Assembly (NCBI RefSeq): GCF_013377885.1
Contig: NZ_JABKAU010000001.1
Location: 1 to 64,000, forward strand
Reading direction: 5' to 3'
Length of the DNA stretch: 64,000 nucleotides
DNA from: Hymenobacter lapidiphilus
Lineage (GTDB): Bacteria > Bacteroidota > Bacteroidia > Cytophagales > Hymenobacteraceae
Shown here: piece after piece, positions 1-6,621 of the stretch
Numbering within the stretch: the first letter of the stretch is position 1
Layout: each line of letters starts with the position of its first letter
The notes under the pieces: model-generated
Databases searched by the model: none
Told to the model about the DNA's origin: nothing
The model's input: the letters and a program-made list of their open reading frames with translations, nothing else
Position numbers and translations under genes: made by a program

Positions 1-61
1 GCCGGAATCCGGCGGGGGCGTTTTGCATGTGGAGCGTACTTGTGGTAATGGCTGTAGGGCT

Positions 62-1204
62 CTACTCCTCCACCTCATCCTTCGCCTTTTCCTGCTCCAC
101 GGCCGGAATGGCTTCGTGCAAGATCAGGCCGGTGGCGGCGGCGTGCTCGGCGGCCTGTACGGTGTCCTGTACCAGCAGCAACTCCACTTTATCGCCCTGT
201 AAGTCTTCGCGCACCTGCTCGACGAGAGCAGCCCGGTCGGCCCGGTTTACGTCGCGGATATAGATGGCCAGGATGCGGCCCGGGTGGCGGCGCACCACTT
301 CGCGGTAAATGTTGGCATCTTCCTGGCCCGAGTCGCCGATGAGTATGAAGGGCAGGAGCGGATAGGTAAGCAGCAGATTCTCGATTTCGTGCAGCTTGTG
401 GGCGTGGTGGCTGCTGGCGGCGGCCGTCTGACGCTTCAAAGACGCGTCGCGGAGCAGCAATGGGCCGGGCGGAATACCGTTCAGCTCCAGGAAATCGTCG
501 AGCAGGTCGTAGAGGTTCCAGGGTGAGCTGCTGACGTAGAAGAACGGGTTGTTGCGCTTCCCGTTGCGGCCCAATTGCAGCTGGCGGTAGAACTCGGCGA
601 CTCCTTTGAAGGGCAGCCGCGAGCGGGCGTTGCGCAGCAGTACCGTGCGGGCCATTCGTAGCAAGTTGGTAGCCGACGTCTCAATTACGGTGTCGTCGAG
701 GTCGGAGATGACGCCGTACTCGGCATCGGGTGGCGGAATGAGCACCATGGCATTGGCGTGCAGCCCGTGCGGGGTAGGGAGGGGGGGCGGCGCCTGCTGT
801 AAAGCCACCTCCACCGGATACCACAGAAAATCGACCGGCACCGGCAATGACTGCGGGGCCAGGTTGAGCGTAAAGTAGCCTTCCTCGTCGGTGAGAATGG
901 GGTGAGTGGTGCCGTCGGTGGGGCGGATGCTGATTTGAGCCCCGGCAATTTCGTTGCTGTCGAAGCGGCGATACATGTTCAGCAGGTTGCGCCAGCGCGA
1001 GTCGTCGTCAACTGGCTCGTTGATGCCCCGGTCGGTGAGCAGGCGGCCCTTTACGTAAAGCCGTTCGGGCGTGCCGTAGCTGCGGTAAGGCACCAGTTGC
1101 AGCGGGTGCAGCAGCCCGAGGCGGCTGCGCAGGCGGGTCAGAGATTCGTCGGCGTTTTCGGCCCAGGTGTGGAGTGTATCGCGGAAAGGAAGCATAGAGC
1201 GCAA
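62..1204 (-). CDS. App1-family phosphatidate phosphatase-like protein (DUF2183)
   Basis: Predicted 380-residue cytosolic protein of the App1/DUF2183 family, HAD-type phosphatases related to yeast phosphatidate phosphatase App1. The HAD motif I is visible near residue 165 as SDLDDTVIETS, giving the nucleophile and acid/base aspartates. YVSSSPWNLYDLL and LIGDSGQEDANIY further on fit motifs II and III/IV of the family. No signal peptide is seen. The first ATG is used; a second Met three codons later is equally possible. It stands alone: the next minus-strand gene is separated by a terminator. Family assignment is firm; the substrate is not known, and lipid phosphate is only the family expectation. 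Confidence 0.82.
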   Translation of the reverse strand: MRSMLPFRDTLHTWAENADESLTRLRSRLGLLHPLQLVPYRSYGTPERLYVKGRLLTDRGINEPVDDDSRWRNLLNMYRRFDSNEIAGAQISIRPTDGTTHPILTDEEGYFTLNLAPQSLPVPVDFLWYPVEVALQQAPPPLPTPHGLHANAMVLIPPPDAEYGVISDLDDTVIETSATNLLRMARTVLLRNARSRLPFKGVAEFYRQLQLGRNGKRNNPFFYVSSSPWNLYDLLDDFLELNGIPPGPLLLRDASLKRQTAAASSHHAHKLHEIENLLLTYPLLPFILIGDSGQEDANIYREVVRRHPGRILAIYIRDVNRADRAALVEQVREDLQGDKVELLLVQDTVQAAEHAAATGLILHEAIPAVEQEKAKDEVEE

Positions 1205-1289
1205 ATGAAGCAGTTTGCCGGAGAGCTGTTTACGCAGCAGCCGGCCGGTGGTGTTGCCCCGTCGGTGGTAAAGGGTCAGTATCAGCCAT

Positions 1290-1320
1290 AAAAAAGGCTC
1301 CCGGCAAACTGCCAGGAGCC
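1290..1320 (-). terminator. Rho-independent terminator after the M48 gene
   Basis: GGCTCC/GGAGCC stem with a purine-rich loop, followed on the minus strand by six T (1290-1295). It lies 26 bp beyond the M48 stop codon and upstream of the App1-like gene, so it separates the two minus-strand genes. Confidence 0.75.
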
Positions 1321-1345
1321 TGAAAATACCGAAGAGTGCGTGGCA

Positions 1346-2155
1346 TTACAACGCGCTTCGCAGCTGGTTGAAGTCGTCGGAGCCGGCCGTACGGTTACGG
1401 CAGTTCAGCTGGTCGGCCTTGGCCTGAATGCTCTCCACGCGGTTGCCAGGGTTGGGGTGAGTGCTGAGGAACTCAGGGGGGCTGGCCTGGCCGTCGTTCT
1501 GCGTTTTGATGAAGAAGCCGGCGGCCCCGTCGCAGGCGTAGTAATTGGTGCCGTTGAGATATTCCACCGAATAGTCATCGGCCTCGATTTCGTAGTCGCG
1601 GCTGAACTTGAGCTGGCCCAGGCCGTTGGCTATGTCTACCAACGCGTTCTGGTTGTTGCCCAGCACCAGGCTCAGCAATACGCTGATGCCATACTGCTGC
1701 TGTAGCTGGCGGGAAGTGTGGCGGCGGTCGGCGTGCGCAATTTCGTGGCCGATTACGCCGGCAAGCTGGGTTTCGTTGTCGAGGTACTTAATCAGGCCGG
1801 AGTACACGTAAATGTGGCCGCCGGGGGTTGCAAAGGCGTTCCGGGTCTGGTCGTCCTTGATTATTTTTACATCCCAAGGGAATTCGTTGCGGTACTGGAG
1901 CTTGCCCGAGTTGAGCACCCGGAGCACGATTTTGTTGAGGGCTGCGTAGGCCTGCGGGTTGCTGCCGGGTTCCAGCAGCTGGCCCTTGGCCCGGAAAGTC
2001 GAGTCAGTCTGGGCGGCTACCTGCTCGCCCAGGGCCTTGTCGTCTTCAATGGAGAAGAGGAGTACGCCGTCGCCGTCTTTGGAGCAGGAAGCTGCGCCGC
2101 CCAGGGTGAAGGCGAGGCCCGCCAGAAGACCGGTTTTTTTCAGAAAATTCCGCAT
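1346..2155 (-). CDS. M48-family zinc metallopeptidase, lipoprotein
   Basis: 269-residue lipoprotein. The N-terminus has a short charged segment, a hydrophobic stretch and the lipobox GGAASC, so the mature protein should be lipid-anchored outside the cytoplasm. The zinc motif HEIAHADRRH is near residues 135-145, and a downstream E (EIEADDYSVEYL) supplies the third ligand expected in M48 peptidases. The family includes BepA/YcaL/LoiP-type periplasmic proteases that act in envelope quality control; that role is inferred from family and location. Monocistronic, with its own terminator. Confidence 0.88.
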   Translation of the reverse strand: MRNFLKKTGLLAGLAFTLGGAASCSKDGDGVLLFSIEDDKALGEQVAAQTDSTFRAKGQLLEPGSNPQAYAALNKIVLRVLNSGKLQYRNEFPWDVKIIKDDQTRNAFATPGGHIYVYSGLIKYLDNETQLAGVIGHEIAHADRRHTSRQLQQQYGISVLLSLVLGNNQNALVDIANGLGQLKFSRDYEIEADDYSVEYLNGTNYYACDGAAGFFIKTQNDGQASPPEFLSTHPNPGNRVESIQAKADQLNCRNRTAGSDDFNQLRSAL

Positions 2156-2451
2156 GTGAAGCGAAGAATGGAATGGTTGGATAAGAGAGAGTTGTCTGGC
2201 TCCCTAGAAAAAATGGTGCCAGGGCCAGCGGTGCACTAACGGTCCAGCCCGGCGGGGTGTTGCTTGCCCAAGCGTAAAAACAGGCGCCATTCACGCAGAA
2301 TGCGGCTAATCAGGTAGAAAAAAACAGCTGGCTATTTTACCTGCGCTATCTGGCGGGGCGATGTGCGGCGGCCACCTTCTGCCGGGTTTTTGCGTAGAGC
2401 AAAACCCACTCGCCAGCTCCGGCGCGTGTCGTATTCCCTCTTTATTCCGCT

Positions 2452-3567
2452 ATGGTTACCACTGCCACCGCCCGCCCCAAAACCAAAAAAAAACGCCTTG
2501 ACCCGCTGCCCGCTGCCCACGAGCTTTATAAAGACCCCGCCCGCCAGGCCGAGCTGGCCGGCCTGCGCTACCTCACCGACACCAAGCCCGGCCTGACCCG
2601 CGAAACCACCCGCGTCGGCAACGTGCGCTACCGCACGACCAAGGGCGAGCTGCTGCAGGACGAAAAAACGCTGGCCCGCATCGGTGGTTTCGTCATTCCG
2701 CCGGCCTGGACCGACGTCTGGATTTCGCCCTCGCCCAACACCCATCTGCAGGTAACGGGCCGCGACGCCAAGGGCCGCAAGCAGTACCTGTACCACACCG
2801 CCTGGGACCAGGCCCGGGCCCTCACCAAATTCAGCCGCCTACGGGCTTTCGGTGAAAACCTGGCCGACCTGCGGACCCGCATACACAAGGATCTGGCTCG
2901 CCCCCAACTCGATAAAACCAAAGTGGTGGCCCTGGTGCTCACGCTCATGGACCAGTCGTTTATCCGGGTGGGCAACAAGGAATACGCCAAAAAGAACAAA
3001 ACCTACGGCCTGACCACGTTGCGCGACAAGCATGTGAACGTGAGCGGGGCCGATGTGCGCTTCAGCTTCGTGGGCAAGAAAGGCGTACCCCACGACCTCA
3101 CCATCCATGACCGGAAACTGGCGCGCATGGTGCAGAAGTGCAAGGAAATACCGGGCCAGCACCTGTTCCAGTACTACGCCCCCGATGGCCACCGCCAGGA
3201 ACTGGAATCGGGCGACGTGAACGAGTATCTGCACGAAGCCACCGGCCTGAGCCTCTCGGCCAAGGACTTCAGAACCTGGGGCGGCACCGTGAAAATGGTG
3301 GAGGCGCTGGAGCGGATTCTAGACGAAGAGCCCGACTTTCCGCGCCCCAAAACCCTGAAACGGGCCGTGAAGGACGTAGCCGAAAACCTGGGCAACACGC
3401 CCACCGTGTGCTCGAAATACTACATCCACCCGCAGGTTATCGAGCTCTTCAACTCCAATAAGCTCGTCGACTATCTGCGCCGCCACGATGTCGACCCCAA
3501 GCAAAACGACCTGCTCACGCCCACTGAGCATATGGTGCTGGAAATGCTGAAGGAGCTTGAAAAATAG
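2452..3567 (+). CDS. DNA topoisomerase IB (eukaryote-like, bacterial type)
   Basis: 371-residue type IB topoisomerase, which relaxes supercoils by nicking one strand through a 3'-phosphotyrosine. The N-terminal domain covers about residues 1-90. The catalytic domain shows KEYAKKNKTYGLTTLRDKH, FSFVGKKGVPH, DVNEYLHEATG and the C-terminal SKYYIHP, whose tyrosine is the expected nucleophile. Length matches the bacterial (poxvirus-like) group. The stop codon lies about 20 bp from the IS110 insertion, so the 3' flank was probably a REP-like palindrome before the element arrived. ATG start. Confidence 0.9.
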   Translation: MVTTATARPKTKKKRLDPLPAAHELYKDPARQAELAGLRYLTDTKPGLTRETTRVGNVRYRTTKGELLQDEKTLARIGGFVIPPAWTDVWISPSPNTHLQVTGRDAKGRKQYLYHTAWDQARALTKFSRLRAFGENLADLRTRIHKDLARPQLDKTKVVALVLTLMDQSFIRVGNKEYAKKNKTYGLTTLRDKHVNVSGADVRFSFVGKKGVPHDLTIHDRKLARMVQKCKEIPGQHLFQYYAPDGHRQELESGDVNEYLHEATGLSLSAKDFRTWGGTVKMVEALERILDEEPDFPRPKTLKRAVKDVAENLGNTPTVCSKYYIHPQVIELFNSNKLVDYLRRHDVDPKQNDLLTPTEHMVLEMLKELEK

Positions 3568-3598
3568 CAGCCGCTTGGATGCCAAAACAACGTCATCA

Positions 3599-3606
3599 TA
3601 TGTTTG
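3599..3606 (+). promoter_or_regulatory. -7 half of a promoter rebuilt at the IS110 circle junction
   Basis: TATGTTTG fits the Bacteroidota -7 consensus TAnnTTTG exactly. It lies 2 bp inside the left end. If the right end is joined to the left end as in an IS110 circle, the TTG at 4752-4754 falls exactly 20 nt upstream. This gives TTG-N20-TATGTTTG, the same geometry as the chromosomal promoter at 36441-36471. In IS621 a promoter formed across the right-left junction drives the bridge RNA; the same logic is inferred here. Confidence 0.6.
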
Positions 3607-3611
3607 TGTCG

Positions 3612-3760
3612 CCTCCGCCTTGGGCCACGCCGCCGTTCGTCATTGGCCTCGCAGGCCGTTCAGCATGCCGGCACCCACCCGCGGATGGTTTCCTGTCAAA
3701 CCCGAACAGTTCAGTGGTCCTTACCGGCCGCATGTATGATGATGGGAAACAGGTACCGAG
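3612..3760 (+). ncRNA. Candidate IS110 bridge RNA with target and donor loops
   Basis: The leader between the left end and the recombinase can be read as two guide loops. Target loop: CGTCAT (3638-3643) and TCAGCATG (3660-3667) flank a GGCCT/AGGCC hairpin (3645-3657) and are closed by GCCG/CGGC and TGGG/CCCA. The first equals the left half of the occupied target; the reverse complement of the second, CATGCTGA, equals the right half (4770-4777). Donor loop: ACAGTTCA (3706-3713) equals the right end (4764-4771), and TATGATGA (3735-3742) is the reverse complement of TCATCATA at the left end (3593-3600); GTTTCC/GGAAAC closes it (3688-3693 with 3745-3750). Bridge RNAs are established for IS110 elements such as IS621. 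The exact 5' and 3' ends here are guesses. Confidence 0.75.
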
Positions 3761-3805
3761 GCAACGCAAAACAAGGTGTTTTTCGCTCACTTTACGTCTT
3801 TTTCC

Positions 3806-4762
3806 ATGCCCTACATCGGTATTGACCTCAGCAAAACCCACCTGGACGTGGATCTGGGCACGGGCCCGGTCCGCCGCTTTGCCCAAAGCAGCGCCGACTA
3901 CGCTGCGCTGCTGGCGGCGTTGCCCGCCCAGGCCATTTGTGTGCTCGAAGCCACTGGCCCCTATGGGCTGCGGCTGCTCGCCGCGCTCCACCAGGCCCAG
4001 CAGCCCGTGTGCGTGGTCAACCCGCTGCAGGTGCGCCGCTTTAGCCAAAGCCAGTTGCGGCGCAGCAAAACTGACCGCACCGATGCGCGCCTGCTCACCC
4101 AGTTTGGCACGCTTTTCACCCCACCGCTGCACCAGGCCAGCCCGTTGTGGCTGAGTCAGTTGCAGCAGCGGCAGGCCCTGCTCGACTTGCTCACCCGCCA
4201 GCGCACGGCCCTGCGCAACCAGCGCCATGCCCTGCTCGAGTCGCCCTATCCCGACCCGGTCAGCGAACAAATCCTCGACGAGGACATCCGCCGCCTCGAT
4301 GAGCGAATAGGGCAGCTGGAGCAAGGTTTGGAAGCAACGGCCAAGCGCGAGGCGGGGGCCGATTATGGGCACCTGCTCAGTATTCCGGGCATCGGCCGGC
4401 GCATCGCCACGGCCTTGCTGCTGGCGGGTCCGGGCCTGCGCGCTTTTGCTGGCTGGCGGCAGGCCGTGGCCTATGCGGGGCTGTGTCCGCGCCATTTCGA
4501 GTCGGGCAGCAGCGTGCACGGCCGACCCCGGTTGAGCAAGCTCGGCGACGGGCGCCTGCGCCGGCTCTTGTAGCTGGGGGCCTGGTCGGCGCGGCGTTTC
4601 AACCCCGCCTGCCGGGCGCTCTATGAGCGGCTGCTGGCCCGCGGGCTGGCCAAGCCCCAGGCCTTGTGCGCCGTGGCCGCCCGCCTCTTGCGCCAGGCGT
4701 GGGCCGTGCTCGTGCATCAACGACAATTTGATCCCACCCATCATCTAAAACTTGTTTCTTGA
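3806..4762 (+). pseudogene. IS110-family recombinase with in-frame TAG
   Basis: The reading frame starts at ATG 3806 (MPYIGIDLSKTHLDV). It shows the RuvC-like DEDD residues (D7, E48, D90 and D93, the last two in SKTDRTDARL), the helix-hairpin-helix-like LLSIPGIGRRIATALLL and the C-terminal Tnp motif LCPRHFESGSSVHGRPRLSK, which contains the candidate catalytic serine. At 4571-4573 a TAG replaces the residue after LRRLL. The same frame then continues for 62 codons (ending TGA 4760-4762) with typical IS110 sequence, including ARRFNPACRALYERLL. A single point change therefore truncates a 318-residue protein to 255. The lost part is the end of the Tnp domain, so activity is doubtful. An upstream ATG at 3776 is in frame but unlikely. 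Confidence 0.85.
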
Positions 4763-4769
4763 CACAGTT

Positions 4770-4852
4770 CATGCTGAGCTTGCCGAAGCATCTCTACCGC
4801 ATTTAACGAAGCGGTAGAGATGCTTCGGCAAGCTCAGCATGACGTTGTTTTT
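4770..4852. repeat. REP-like palindrome (GTCATGCTGAGC type), split by the IS110 element
   Basis: Arms 4770-4800 and 4811-4841 are perfectly complementary over 31 bp. The right arm continues GACGTTGTTTT to about 4852. The matching outer left arm, AAAACAACGTCAT, lies at 3584-3596 on the far side of the IS110 element, which proves that the element interrupted this repeat. It belongs to the same subfamily as the copies at 62591-62686 and 62734-62821 (shared inner stem GAAGCATCTCTACCGC). Confidence 0.9.
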
Positions 4853-4857
4853 TTAAC

Positions 4858-6456
4858 TCACCTTCCCGATCCGTCCCGATCAAAGGCGTGGGAGAGGACA
4901 TCGTGGCTGGTTTTGTCCTTTATTTCGGAGCCGCGCTGAAAATCGTTGTTGCGGGCCGTATCGAAGAAGCGCGTGCGCTTGCGGAGACCGGTTACGCGGG
5001 AGGAGTCGCGCACCATGTCTTCGTGGGGGCCGCCGTAAATGTTGATGAAGGGCGAGCGGCGCACCTGGCCCGAAACCAAGAACTCATCTTTGCCCTTGAG
5101 GCCGTGCAGGCGCACGGTTTTGGTATCGCGCGGGTCGAAGCTGCGGCTGTACAGCAGTTGCCCCTGCGACTGCCCGGCGGGTACTTTTTCCAGCGAATAC
5201 ACCGACACCACCGTGGCCGTGTCGTTCAGGCGCTCCACCACGAACCGCTCCTTCTCGTCGGTGCCGGCTACCAACACCTCCTCGGCCTGCAGGTGGTAAA
5301 ATTCGTTGGCTACCTGAGGTAGTTGGGTGCGGCGGGCTTTCAGGCTGGCAATCATGCGTGGGCCTTCGTAGGCGTACACGGCGGGCGGCAGGCCCTGGCG
5401 CACAGCCTGCTCAATTACGGCGTCGGTGAGGCGCTGCTGCAGTTCGCGGGCTGCTGCCAGGTAAGTGGCCCGCGGCACGGCTGGCAGTGCCCGGCTGTCA
5501 ATAAACGAAGCGTTGCGCGTGTAGCCGGCAATGCTTTCGTAACGCGGCCCGAAAGTGCGGAACTTGGCCACGGCCTTGCTCACCACCCACGAAGCCCAGC
5601 CATCATCAAACCGGAAAAATACCTGGTCGCGGTCCTGCGGAACGGGTTGCCAGCGCCGTTGCCGGTCGGGCTGCGGGTAGGCGGCCCAGCTCCACTGGCC
5701 TTCGTGTCGGTCCCAGTCGCCCAGCCACATGTCCAGCAGGCGGGCCCGCACAAAGGCCGCGCCGTCGAGCTGGTCGCGCTGGTTTTCGTAGCGGGCGGGC
5801 AGCACATCCTCCGTCTCATCGAGGTCGGAGGCTCCGGCTACTGGCCCGTCAATGTTTTCCTTGCCCTCATATCGGCGCTCCACCAGTACTACCCGGCCCT
5901 GAAAACGCTCGGATTCGGGGCCGAGCCCGGTTTCATCGGGGCGCACGTAGTAGGGCCGTGGGCTGCTGTGCGGAACGCCGGCAGCCTCGGCCAGCGGCGG
6001 TACCACAAACGCCCCATAAGGCATGGCTGCCGAAGTGGCGTCGCGCACGGCCCCGAACACAAAGGTGGCCCGCAAGAACTTGGGTAGCGTTTTTTCGGGA
6101 TTTTTGTCGATGGTGCGCACCGCGTAGCTGTGTCCCGCAGGGTCGGCCATCGTCAGGCTGGTGGTTTGAAATCCCCCGCCCATCTTCACGAATTTTAGCC
6201 CGCCCGGCGCCAGGCGCTCGGGCCGGAATACGGGTAGCGTCACTGGCTCGGCCCAGGCCCGGCGGTAGTGCGGGCCCAGCACGAAGCGGCCCAACGGTCC
6301 ACGCTGGTAGTGGCGGCCGGCCGTTACCAGCGCGCTATCGGCGGTGGGGGGCAGGGGAGTGGTGTAAGCCACGCGGGCATCGGGCTGAAAAAAAGGCTTG
6401 CGGCTGCAGGCAGTGGCACTCAGCAGCAGAAATGGCAGGGCGTAACGATAGTTCAT
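4858..6456 (-). CDS. Large lipoprotein with kinase-like DWDRH motif
   Basis: 532-residue lipoprotein, lipobox SATAC at residues 14-18 when the start at 6456 (MNYRYALPF) is used; upstream in-frame codons would bury the signal peptide and were rejected. Conserved blocks shared with the divergent neighbour include GGGFQTTSL, MPYGAFVVPPLAEAAG, LLDMWLGDWDRHEGQW, PVPQDRDQVFFRFDD and ARRTQLPQVANEFY. GDWDRHEGQ followed by a DRD recalls the catalytic loop and metal-binding Asp of HipA/FAM20/PI3K-like kinases; this is inference, and no function is established. It is divergently arranged with its paralogue at 6622 over a 165-bp gap. A REP-like repeat follows its 3' end. Confidence 0.8.
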   Translation of the reverse strand: MNYRYALPFLLLSATACSRKPFFQPDARVAYTTPLPPTADSALVTAGRHYQRGPLGRFVLGPHYRRAWAEPVTLPVFRPERLAPGGLKFVKMGGGFQTTSLTMADPAGHSYAVRTIDKNPEKTLPKFLRATFVFGAVRDATSAAMPYGAFVVPPLAEAAGVPHSSPRPYYVRPDETGLGPESERFQGRVVLVERRYEGKENIDGPVAGASDLDETEDVLPARYENQRDQLDGAAFVRARLLDMWLGDWDRHEGQWSWAAYPQPDRQRRWQPVPQDRDQVFFRFDDGWASWVVSKAVAKFRTFGPRYESIAGYTRNASFIDSRALPAVPRATYLAAARELQQRLTDAVIEQAVRQGLPPAVYAYEGPRMIASLKARRTQLPQVANEFYHLQAEEVLVAGTDEKERFVVERLNDTATVVSVYSLEKVPAGQSQGQLLYSRSFDPRDTKTVRLHGLKGKDEFLVSGQVRRSPFINIYGGPHEDMVRDSSRVTGLRKRTRFFDTARNNDFQRGSEIKDKTSHDVLSHAFDRDGSGR

Positions 6457-6621
6457 GCAGGGCGTAAAGTTCGCGGCAATGGCTTCTGCTACGTAATTGG
6501 TCGCGGCTTGTTTGGCTACGGCTTGTTGGTTTCGCAACAACCGCCGGCCCCGGCTTTGCGCTATAAGGGTAGTTGGCCCGCCTGGCGGCGGCCACTTGGT
6601 AGGTTCTCCTTCTCTGTTACT

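Larger units (their letters stand above)
3597..4772 (+). mobile_element. IS110-family insertion element inserted in a REP-like palindrome
   Basis: About 1176 bp with no terminal inverted repeats, as expected for IS110. The ends are deduced from the interrupted palindrome: its outer arm AAAACAACGTCAT ends at 3596 and the rest resumes as CATGCTGAG at 4770, so a TCAT is present at both junctions (3593-3596 and 4769-4772) and the exact cut lies within it. The layout is that of the IS110 group: a long left non-coding part (about 210 nt) before the recombinase and only a few bases after it. The left part carries a candidate bridge RNA. The recombinase has an internal stop, so this copy may be immobile unless helped in trans. 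Confidence 0.85.

Noticed and set aside
4571..4573. TAG read as pyrrolysine or a recoded stop
   Set aside because: Ordinary TAG stops end other genes in the window (for example parE and thrS), and no recoding signal is apparent; a point mutation is simpler.
3596..4744. 382-codon open frame antisense to the IS110 recombinase
   Set aside because: Shadow of a GC-rich gene: low-complexity His/Gly/Ala/Gln-rich product, no known motif, and the plus strand is clearly the recombinase.
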